A DNA stretch of 64,000 nt from Drosophila persimilis (Eukaryota; Arthropoda; Insecta; Diptera; Drosophilidae). The stretch is taken from the NCBI RefSeq assembly GCF_003286085.1, contig NW_020825343.1, positions 372,001-436,000 of the forward strand, read 5' to 3'. Under the pieces are notes generated by a model. That model searched no databases and was not told the origin of the DNA. It saw nothing but the letters and a program-made list of their open reading frames with translations. The position numbers and the translations under genes were made by a program. Shown piece by piece: positions 20,891 through 32,800 of this stretch (position 1 is the first letter of the stretch; the number at the start of each line of letters is the position of its first letter).

Positions 20891-23800
20891 ATGGAATCAG
20901 CGCTGGATGTGCTCTCCAGAGCGGCGACCATGGTGCAGAACAATGCGAGCGGTAAGTAGTCGAATGTCGAGTGTCGAGTGTCGGATGGTCATTAACCAAT
21001 TCCGTTTAAAAAAGAGTCGACAAATTTTATGATGTTAACTTGGTCAACAACCAAACCACCAGCGTGTATGTACATCAGTTGGGGCAGGGGGTTGTCTCTG
21101 ACACTCTGCCACTCTGCCACTCTGCCACTCTTCTTCCTCTTTTTATGGCTTTCACCTTTGAGCCCCAACTTGAAAAGTATTTCAACAATGTGTTCTCGTT
21201 GCCACTTCTGAGTGTGTCATACCGCATGGCGGGGTGGGGGGGTTTTGAAGGGACTGTAGGTAGTCCCAGTTTGTGACTCTACATCCGAGTCCCCAGTCCC
21301 ATGTTCCATTCCAGATGCATGATTCATGATTGCAACAGGCCCTCGGGCCTCCATGACATCTTCTTTGTAAACGAATCCCCAACCCACACGCAGTGACTAA
21401 AAAAAGTATGCGGCTACACTCAGGAATCGATGAGACCTGAAGGCGAATGTGTTATATTGAGAGCCTCTCGGGTGCCTCGGTGGTGTGTGATTAATTATGG
21501 CAGGCACTGTGCGTACGCATAAACACTCGACATATCTGAGAAATGTTTTATTTTTGTACAATAAGGCAAAAAAAAAGAAGAACAACAACAACAACACAAC
21601 AGAACATTCCAACAAAATGAGTTTGCGGCGCATTCCAATTCCGATTTTCATAAATGTGTCAAATGCCGCATTTTCGACGACAACCGAACGACACACAGAC
21701 GAACAGACAGACAGATAGAGGTACGTACGGACGGACGGACGGATATATGTACATACATACATATGTATGTACATATGTACTCGTATAGCACATGTATTGT
21801 ACGTCCGATTCTGCTTGCGGGTCGCGGGTCCCCTTATCAATAGCCGGGCAGGGCAGCCGCAGCCGCAGTCGCAGTCGCATTCGTCGTCGTTGAGTTCGGG
21901 GCTGCCGCTCTGGCTGACGAGCACGAACCCCTCTCACCAACACACTAGCGTGTGCCACTCGTACATTGCATATTTTTGCACTGGGGACATACATACATAC
22001 ATACATGCATACATGCATATCTTTTATATTTGCAATTTGCATTCCCCATTCGCCCATCGTTTTAGCGACAAACAAACGCGACTGCAACCGCGTGACATGC
22101 CAAAGAAATGCTCACTACGAGGCGTAAATATGTGTATAATTGTTAAAAAAAAAAAAATAAATAACAATTTGATTAGGAATGTTCATAATTGCACAATTTA
22201 TGGGCGGTCGGTCGGGGCGATAAGCACACGCCTCGCTCTCTGGGGTCCGGGGTCCGGGGTCTGGGGTCTGGGGTCGTCCGGCTGCGTTCTTTGGGCTCTG
22301 ATTTCCCCCCAGTCTAAGTTTCAGTTCCCGAGCTCCCGAGTTCCTAAGTTCCCGAGCTGCTGATAATGGGCTTCGTCGGGTGGTGGTTTTTTACTCCCAC
22401 AAAAACGTAATATGCTATACATATATGCAAATCTGGTGGAAGGGGGGGAGGAATGGAATGGAATGCCGATAATGGCCTCCATTTCTGTTTATATTTATGC
22501 TTGTTTTTGTTTATTTACCCATTGAGAGGGAGATGGCTTTATCAACGATAATTATGAATATTTGACAAATTCCTGACATACATTTACAGTGAAGTTCCTC
22601 TTTGGCGAAACCCCGGGATACACAAATTATTTGCCCTTGAAAGATTCATGAAAGTAGACGAAAATTGCTCCGCCATAGGGACAGTCCACTGTACAGCTGT
22701 CAAGACAACGCAACAATTTATGCGAAAGCATCCAGACACCCCAGACCCCAAGTCCGAAGAGAAATGGTTCTGATATTGAAATAAATATTTGAACAGCGCA
22801 CGCGATTCTCGCGCGGTTTTAAACGCGGGATCATCCCAGGGACTCCATGGCCCCTCTAAGACTGCGCTCTAAGGTGTCCCTGAGCCGCGCACGCACGCTT
22901 TTTGCTAGTGACCAGTGGCTCTAATGGGGCTCGTCGTCGTCAGGCCTGGGATGGATTGATCGACGGCGCGTAAGACAGCTGGGAAATGCAAAATGTCGTT
23001 AACCCGTGCATGATTAATGAATTTGCGGCAATCGCAGGAGGCACCACAGAGATTCTGTTCAGTTCTTCATAAATCACACGTAGAAAAGCGGGTCGATCGG
23101 CTCGGTATTGGATTGGATTGGATCGGATCGGACCGTTAATTAAGCTGCCCTTCCATTGTTTGTCGAGGAGAGCGAGCGCGGCCAGGCCAGGCCATAATTA
23201 ATAAACAAATAGTTACACAAATTGAGCGCTGCCCCTGCCACTGCCACTGCCCCTGCCCCAGTGTCTATGTGTGTGTCTGTGCACCACACAAAGAAATATT
23301 GTGGCAATTTGGAGCTTGGGCCAGGCACAGCTGGAGATTCAGCAGCCGCTGAAACAGAATGGGATGGGGATGGCGATGGCGATACTTACGGCCTGGTCGA
23401 CGGCTCATCGGGTAATTTACATGGCCTTTCAATTCTCCGTTTTAGCCAGTGCCAACTCTGTGGGCCAAACACTCTCTTCCTTTTACTGGCAATGGCCAAA
23501 CGGTGCGCATAATTGCCGCAAATCTCGACCAGAAGAAAATCCAAACAACAAAACCAGTTTGCTGCCTGCAATGAGATGGGAATGGAAATGGAAATGGAGA
23601 TGGGGATGGGGATGGGGTCGTGGTAGGGGATTGTGACTGTGACTGGGTTGGGGATTAGAGTTGGGACTAGAGCATTACCTTTCTTTTTAGTGTTGCTGCT
23701 GTTGCTGTTGCTGCTGCTGCTGCTGCTGTGCTGGCTGCCATTTATTTATTTATTTTAACATAACATTTGCCTATTTGCCATAAATTTTCACTCTGCGCGA

Positions 23801-26800
23801 CTTTTGCCGCGAGCAGAGTCGCGTCGAACGGAGCGCGCTGTTTCGAGTGCGGCGGCAGGGGCAAGATCAACTTGTTGCGGACAATATCTAAATGAAAGTT
23901 GTCTTGGATTAGGATTAGACACTGCCTCTGTGTGTGTGTGTGTGCCTGTGTGTGAGTCAGAATTAGAAGTAAAGCCAATCGCCAAGCGCCAATCGCCATC
24001 CATAATTTTCAAATCCGCTCAGGTTCGATCCGATCGGATCGGATCCAATCCGACTGGAAATTTGGCAAAATTGTGTATTAAAAGTTTTCTCACGCTTGAT
24101 TTAGCACCGGATGATATTTTATAATGACAACTATATTTATGTTATTGTTAGCTTTTTGCTATTTTCCATCGCTGCTGTTGTTGCTGATGTTTTTTTTTTT
24201 GTTGGTTTTATTTTTGTTTTTGTTGCTATTCTGGGCAATCGAAAACCAGTTTCCTCCTCAAATCGCGCGCACGCTCGAGTTTTATTTAAATTTTGAACTG
24301 GTTTGCCGCTGATTTGTGTTGTCTCCGCCGCGTATATATTATGTACCCACTAGCCACAGATATACATATATTAGATTGTTAGATTTCACAAAAAAAAAAC
24401 AACAACAAAACAACAGAATGGGGATGGAGATGGGAGATGGAGACACAACATAATTTGTCTTTTGGTATCGACATGTTCTGGAAATCGCCGGCCAGCTCTG
24501 TGTGATCGCCGCCGAGACGATCTATACAGAAGCAGAGGAGATCTCCCACAAAGAAGAGCAATCTTGTTGACTTCCGTACCGCTGCTGGCATTACACTGAC
24601 CCAGATCTCCCCCCTACCCCCTCCCCTACTACCCGCCTCCCAAGCGAGGGATCTCGAATTTCTGTGCCGATTTCCAAACAAAACAAATTTCAATTAGCAA
24701 AGCATTTTCCGGGTTTTTACTTGTATTTTGAATTGGATTTTTATTTCTATTTCTATTCCTATTTCATTTTCTTTTTCGGCTTCTATTACGTTGGCTGTAA
24801 GCTGAATCCATGGTGAACTATTTAATTTCTGTCTTAGCTTGTGGACTAAATGGATCAAAGCAGAAGAAGATCGAGAGATTGGGAGATATGGGATGGGGAA
24901 ACCTTTCCATTTATTGCCTAATTTGTTCTTTTCCCTAAGTTAAGTCTTTAGGCAACTCTTTACTTGGAGGTACACAAAGGATTGAAAGGATAACCATAGA
25001 TATGCTTTATGCTTCAGAGCAGTGGCTGGCATTGCTCCCCAGAGACATGTACATGTCGTATGCATGACAAGGCAAAAGCCTGTGAGCCGCTCTTTTATAG
25101 GGTACTGCCACTTCCACTTCCACCTCCATTTCATTTTAGCAACTCTTCTGCCAGATCATTAGGGGATCTCCTTCATTTGGGTTCTACCTTTTGTCCCCCA
25201 AAACCAGCTATGCTTTGCCCACTTTCCGACTCGTTTTTGTGCCTCTTTTTTCTTGGCTTTGGTCTACAATGTTTGGGTTTCTGTAATTTGTTGCCATTGT
25301 TGTTGGCCAGGCGGCGGCAGAAGAGTCTTCTGCCCAAAGCCTGCTGCCTGCTGCCGCTGCTGTTGTCGTTGTTGCTGTCGCTGTCGCTGTTTTTTCGTAG
25401 TTTTTTGTTGGTGCTGCCATGATTGCCATTCGATTGACCTCGTTGCGCATGCGTGCGCATGTTTCACGCTACACTACAAATTTTCGCAGCTCAGAGCCCG
25501 AGCGGTGCAGCCGGGCACGGAGCGGCGTCGGCTGATGATGAGTAAGCGCCTCCTCCCCCCCCCCCCCTGAGCGGGGGGCATGCCAGACAGAGGAGCAGTC
25601 AATCCGTCAGTCAGTCCATAATTTAAGTTTGATTTTGTTGAATTTTTTCGTTGTTTTTTTGTTGTTCGATTTTTGGCCCCTTGGTGCCACGCAACAAAAA
25701 TTGCACATTTTTTGACATGGATTAGCAAATGACTAGAAAAAAGACTCGAAAAGAAGAGAGGAAGAGAAAACAATAAGCGGCAGCAGCAGCAGCCAACAAA
25801 ATATCGATCAATCGATGGATCCATCGATAAGGTGGATGCCATGTGGCAAGAGGAGAGGCCAGGCCATAAGTCGGGGCGGGCCATATGATGTGATGGCAAC
25901 ATAACACTCGTGCTACGAGGCCTGGAATCGATCCGATCGTTCTATGCCACAACAGACTCTCCTCTCTCTCTGCTGCTGCTGCTACCGATGTTGCTGTTGC
26001 TGTTGCAGTTGCAGTTGCAATTCATGGGGCAACAACAGTAGTAGTTGTACTACAAATCGAGCGTAAAATTTCATGGGCCTGGTATTGAATTAAAAACGAG
26101 TTTGCTTTGGGTTGTTGCTGTTGTTTTCTGCTGCTGCTGCCGCTGCTTTCTGCTGCTGCCGCTTCTGTGCTGTGCTGTGCGCGGCTGCATGTTGCCGTTT
26201 TCTAGCTGCAGTTGCAGCAATGGTAACTGCTGTGGCTGCTCCTGTCAGAGCAGCCCACCAGGCGGACAGACGGACAGACAGACGGATAGTCCGAACTAAG
26301 CCAAGCCCCAAAGCAGCCACAAACGTGTAGTACCGTCGACCTATTGTTTGCTTCATTATGTTGCCTGCCCCATTAGAAGCGGGCATATTGGCTATCTAAA
26401 GAGCTTCATTAAGCTGCCCAATAAGCCCTGAAACGGGGGCTACAGCTTTATTCTAGGAGTGCATCTGGAAAAGCATTAGGTCTGCGGATTCCTGGGAACA
26501 TATTTATCTCGAGGAATCCACTTGGAATACAACTTTCTACTTTCAAATACAATATTTTTAAAAAAAACCTTCGAAGGAAGACCACTGAAAAAATGTCAGC
26601 GATGGGCAGGCTTTTTGTATCTGAATCAAACCTTATCACAGAAACTCCATTCGAGCATCAGTTCCTCGTCATTCACACGACATGTATTTGGTTTTAACTT
26701 TCTCGGGCACTCTCGAGCATTCCCTTGGCAATGGGATGGGGGGTCAATGGGACAAGCCCGTGTTTTAGGTAGAACAAACAATGCTTGAGTCGTACATTCG

Positions 26801-29800
26801 GTGGTTCAGAATAGGAAAGTGGGATTTACAACCAAGATGTCCCAGTGCCGTTCACTGTTAAAGCACAAGTAGCAGTAGCTTCCTCTGTTGCTCAATTTTG
26901 TAGAATGGGCAGACAGGATTGTTTCTCTCGAGGCGCAAACGATCTACCATTCAGTGATAATTTTAGAGTAGTTCCTTCCACAGTTAGGGTACTCCCACCA
27001 TCGGCTGGAGCCGCATCTAACCTTCCTTTTCTCGTTGTGCTGTCATTTTCGCAAGCTCGCTTGCACTCCACACACGCACACACACGCAGATACAGCTACG
27101 CTTTTCACGCAGTTACACAGATACACAGAGTCATACACACGTGCCCCTGTCTGTGCATTTGTTTGCCTGTTTGTGGCAAAACTGTGAGTAAACATTATAA
27201 TGAGCCCCAATGCAATGACCGGGCCCAAAAAAACAAAACAACAACAAAAGTAACCAGCAGAAAAGCAGAAAGAAACGTTAAAGAACGCCCACACCATGTG
27301 TTGGTTAGACCCGGGAGGGCCCAACCCAGTCAGCAGTCCCCAGTCCCCATCGCAGTCCCAGTCACAGGCCGAAAGCAGGCAAAGATTCAGGCCCGACTTT
27401 GAATCCAACTCCGGACTGTGGCCAATTTCCAATTGCTGCCATTTCGTTACCCTTTTGCCCAATTTGCCAAGCACATCAATGGGGAGAGTGGCCCAAAGAA
27501 GTGGAGTGGCTGGGCGAGGGGGCGTGTCAGTCACATCCTACGTAGAGGCGTTCCCAGCTTAGACCCTTTTTCAGATGTATGCAGTCGTTATACCTTTTAC
27601 AGGGTGTATGATGGTTTTGTTCAGACGTTTGTAGCCCCAGAAAAGAAGCTCGCATTGGAGCCCCCATATATCTGATCTGATATAGACGTGTCCATCTATG
27701 ACACACCTTTTAGCTGTTATTTTAGTCCTTTATTGCCTTTTGCAGCAAACTGTTTGTCCTGTTATCATAATCGCTATAAGAACGATCGATCTGCAAGGGT
27801 ATCCGAACCTTCGGCCCCCAAAAGCGAGCCTTCGTTTCTTGTTTTTCAATTACAAAATCACCAAAGAAAGCAAATGTTTGGTGAAAGAGAGAGAGGGGGA
27901 GAGAGAGGGAGAACGAGAGAGATGGTGGTGGTGGGGTGAGGGAACAATAGCCAAAACGGAAATTGGTAAGAGAAGAAGAAGTCAAAGAAAAAACACAAAA
28001 ACAACAACTGGCGCAAGTGCAAATGGCTTTTAAGGCCCAAACGAAGTCGCTCGGCACCGCTGCCGCCGCCGCAGCAGCAATCCTCGGGTGGAGAGCGTGC
28101 GCGCGCAAACCGAACGAACGAACGAACGAACGCAAACGAAACGAAGAGCCAGACGAAGGCGAAGCTTTGAAAGCCCCCAAAAGCGAGCCTCAGTCGCAAT
28201 CTTCAAGTCGCAAGTCGCAAGTCGCTGTGTCGATCACTTCCAGTTTGCCCGTCGAAGCCGCCAGTTGTTGTGGTCGTCGCCAGCGAAACGTGCGTCGCGT
28301 CGGTCGCGCCATATGAGAGCGTTCGTTCAGATACAAATATATACATACATACATATATCTACGTGTTGTTTTTTTTTTGCTGTTTCCGAGTCAGTGTGTG
28401 TGTGTGTCTCTGAAAGCGAAAACTGGCGCTCAAGTTCAGTCAGCGATTTGTCGATTTCTATGCAAATTATTACTCGGAAAAGAAACACATAAATATATAA
28501 TACGGAGTCGGACTCGGAGTCGGAGACAGAGTCAGCGTCAGAGTCAGCGTCAGCGTCAGAGGCAGAGGCAGAGGCAGAAGGAAAAAAGAGCGTGCTATTT
28601 TTATTCCGCTAAATGTCGACTTGAGACTCACGTCGTCAGATCCAGAGACAGAGCTAGAGCCAGATCGAGAGACTGTAACCCGAGTCGCCGTCCACGACTG
28701 AGGAGAAAAAATAATAAGAAATAAGACAGAAAAAACAGAAAAAAAAAATAAAAAGCGGAGAAGCACAGAAAAACAGACAAACAGAAAACAGATTGTATCT
28801 GTATCTACAGTCGCGACCCGCGGCCCGTTTGGTGTGTGTACTTGTACATTAGTGCGGCGGTATCTGTATCTGTATCGGTATCGGTATCGGAGGCAGAGTC
28901 AGAGTCAGAGGCAGAGGCGCAGGCGCAGGCGGCGGCAAAGCGCCAAAAGTAATCGTTAACTAAAGGGAAAGAAAAATAAATAAATACAAAAGTTTGCCGC
29001 TCCTCAGGCTCGTCTCCTCATCCACCTCGTCGAGGAGTTCTCTGATAGATAGAGCTATACGCGAACTGTCTGATTTGCGTCTCTCTCTCTTTCTCTCTCG
29101 ATCTTTGTGAAGTGAAGTTCCGTGGAGAATCAGGAGATCAGCGATCAGTGATCGGCGATCATCGAGATTATGAAGCATCATCTTCTGGGAGCCATGGAAT
29201 ACCATGGAGCCGTTTTCATACTGAATGCCTTCGAGCAGAACTACTACAACCGCATTAAGGAAATCGAGCGCCTGGCCGCTGCAGCAGCAGCTGCCGCATC
29301 ATCCACTGCCTCCTCCCCCTCAGCATCCTCCTCGTCGAGCGACCCGTCCGCCTCTTCGGCTTCCTCATCCACGGCCAGCTCTCCCACATCGACAGCCAGG
29401 GAAGTGGCCCAGGCCGCAGCCGCCCTGGCGGCCACTCAAAGGCTTGCCGCTTATCATGGCCAGGGGCAGGGCCAGGGCCAGGGACAGGGACATGGACAGG
29501 GGGAGTTTCCTGCCCAGTCCGGGATGTTCTATCAGCAGCAGCATCATCGCCAGCAACTGGAGCAGCTGCAGCAGCACCATCAGCAGCAGCAGCAGCAACA
29601 ACATCAGCTACAGGCGGTAGCCGCTAATCAGCCACAGCAGCCCCAACCCCAGCCCCAGACATCCGCGGATCCCAGTGCCTCCAATATGGCCAACAGCCTG
29701 CTCTGGCAGCCCTGGCGAGACCTCCAGCAGGCGGCCGCGATGCACCATCAGCTCTACAAGCAGCAGCAACAGCAGTTGCACAAAGGTTCGTCTGTCGGGG

Positions 29801-32800
29801 AAATTTATGAAGAAAATCTTGCGAAAACTTTTCAACTGACCTCCAAACGAGGGACGGACGGAGAGAGTGAGGGAGCTATTAGCGAATATGTCATGTACTG
29901 AAAATGGGGAAAGATTGTTCTTGGAACTCGCAAGAGAAGGTGGAATATGCTCCGAGGGCAGGGCACAAGTACAGTAGTGTCATAATGCTGGAAAGTAGCT
30001 ATCTTTCTTGGTCAAGATGCGACGTCAAAGAAGGATTACTATATCTGCTGTTGAGGAAATAATATTCCAAGGATTGAAGGGAAAAAGATTACTTCCAATT
30101 CGAAGACAAAGCAAGATATAGGGGAAATATAACGATATAATATAATAATAAGGACACGGGCCACTTGAGGGTGCAGTAATTGCAACGCCACTTGAAAGAT
30201 GCAGTCCAGAAGAGAATAATTTTAAGCGATATTTGAGAGGATAGGGGCATGGAATCCTAGCAGTTTGATCTACAGAAAGGCAAGCGGAAAGACCACAAAA
30301 TGAGGATAGTTCCAGAGGGAGTCCAATTGAGTCAACGATCCCAAGAAGGAAGTTCTTTCCTACCTCTGGTTGTGGCACCATCCATAGTATCATTCCATGG
30401 GTAGATCCCCCTTCTGCTATCTCACGTTCGGTTGACTACTGGGTGGAGGAGCATCAGTGCATGCATGCAGATGCACCTGTTGGTCACGTGAAACGCACAC
30501 TCACCACCCACTCGCCACCCACTCGGGCCCCAGTCGGGCTAAAGTTCATTGGATCGCGGGGTACGTGCCGTTTGCCTCTGATCACGATGAGCACTCCTTC
30601 AATGAATGGGATCGGATTGGATTGGATTCGGACTCGGAGTCGGGTCCAGTGCGTTCTGATTACGTTTATCTTGGCTGTAAAGCCAAAGCGTGGCTAGGAC
30701 GTGCCGACTGTGGGGTTGGCAACAAACCCCGCAATCGGTTACGCCACTTGCCGTTGACGATGGCGTCTCTGGGGGAGGGGGGGATGTTCTCTGTTACCAT
30801 TTCCATTTCGCTTGCCTGGGCTGGAAAATTGGTAATGAAATTGGCAACACTTTTACTACGCTCCACACGAGCCAGCCGGCCGCATTAGACGGGCTTCGAT
30901 TGGCTCCATTGACGTATTGCATTGCCTTCCCTCTCTCTCTCTCTCTCCCTCTCCCTCTCTATCTCTCTCTCGCTCGTTTCCCCCTTGTGTAATTGGCGAC
31001 ATTGCACAAATCACACAAATGCTTTCAATTACATGGCGACGCCAAACAAACACAAAAACTGCAAAAAGAAAGAGCAACAAAAAAAAAAAACAAAAACAAA
31101 AGCAAAAGCAAAAAAAAACGAGCGTGCAAGCGCCTGTTTAAACATAAAACCTCTACACAAAAAAAAAATTGGATGATGAGGTAGTGCCACAGAAGAGAAT
31201 GGAGGGGCTCCGAGAAGGGGCTGGCTGCTGTACTTGGCTCACGGCTCGACTGTGTTTTGCTTTGCTCATACCCTCCCCAGAGGGTATACAGATTTCGATG
31301 GTGCTTGGTCCAGAGAAGGTGTGGGGGGGTGTAGGGGGCATTTCCGTTTATCGAATCAGATATCCGACATTCGATTCTTCAAAGGTATTTCGTTATCGTT
31401 TTTAATGGGAATACGAATTCCCCATAAAGAAGTCGCCTGGTGGCGATCAATCCCACTGTATACATATATCGAATCTGAAAGATCTGGAAGGGTAACCGAA
31501 TCTGCGGCGACTCCAGAAGCTAGACTTCTTTCTTGTTAATTTGTTGACATATTAAAACCAGATTTGCAATCAACTCGGCCAGCGGTGTGGTGCCGGGCGG
31601 AGGAGGGTGGCACGGGGAGGCAGGGGAGCCGTGCTGCTGGCACACCGGAGAACGGTGAATGGCTGGCGGAGAGTGGTGCCAAAGGGGGTGGGGGGCTTGG
31701 GGGGCGGACGGATTCGTGGTTACTGGCATGACTCACGAGCCGGCGCGAGAAATAATATAAATAATGAGAAACGCCTGCGACGACGGCGACGATGATGGAA
31801 AAATAAATATGTAAAAAAAAACTACAAAAAGCAACAGCAACAACAACAACCACAACAACAACAACAACTTGTTTGCATAAGCAAGAAATGTGTGTGGCTT
31901 TTGTTGCTATTTTGCTATTTCTAGTGCAATCCATGCCGTGTGTGTGTTCGACCCGTGTTCTCTTTCCTTCCCTGCCGAGGGGGAGGGGGGGAGTGCACCA
32001 GGGCTTAGGGTTTTAGGTTTTATCCACTGGAATAGCGGATATTGAGTGGCGTACCGAGAAAGGTTTCGAAATTTAAGCGATACTTGGGGCTGGGGAGTGG
32101 CGATCAGCTGATTATCGATTGATCCGGTTTCCTTTTCAGAATCAATATCTTTTCCACGAAGAACGTGCCACTGTGCCCCTTTACTATAGGGATAGGCAGT
32201 TTTTCAGCGACAAATGTCTTTCCCGGAGATCTCTTTTGGTCCGGTATCTACCATCATAGAGGGATTACGAATTGATTCTTAGAGAGGTAATCGTACAAAA
32301 TTCGAAGAGATCATTCATGGCATTGTACCTATACCGTAGATAGTATTGCCCTCCAAAAAAATACGACTTTAGGGAATTATAATTCAACTTTTCAGATAGC
32401 GATCCCATACCCTTCACAAGGATCTGCTGTATAGCGATATATACCGTAATTTGATTGATTCGAGGTACACTTAGGGAAAATAAATAAAGATTGATTTCTC
32501 AAGGATTTATTTGCCCTTCCTTTACCATTGAACAAACAGAAATATACCTGTCCCAAGTGCCTCTTTGGGATCGCTAGACCTTAACAGACTTACCATCGGA
32601 TCCCTTGCCCCTTGGTTCCTAGAACCGGGACCCCAAATCAGAACTTTCCCCCCGAGGGATCCATTAAACACCCCTACCAACAGATTACCCTTCAATCGCG
32701 CTGTGACAACTAGAATTCCCCCTTTATCGCCAATTAGCCGAGTCAGACATGATTCAAAAGCTCCAATCCCCCACCGAGCAGCCGGCAGCGGGCAGCGGCA

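Noticed and set aside
21728-21780. GGAC run and TACATACATATGTATGTA palindrome considered as a mobile-element end
   Set aside because: Only an 18-bp perfect palindrome within a TACA-type simple repeat; no target duplication or coding sequence.
24020-24050. GGTTCGATCCGATCGG resembling a tRNA B box
   Set aside because: No A box upstream and no cloverleaf; it is a GATCC/GATCGG simple repeat.
25173-25902. Gln/Asn- and Cys-rich frames on both strands
   Set aside because: They are produced by CTG/TTG microsatellites in intron sequence.
27858-28316. Overlapping frames on both strands near the second Tgi promoter
   Set aside because: GA-rich and CGAA repeats give long open frames in several registers; no start context or homology.
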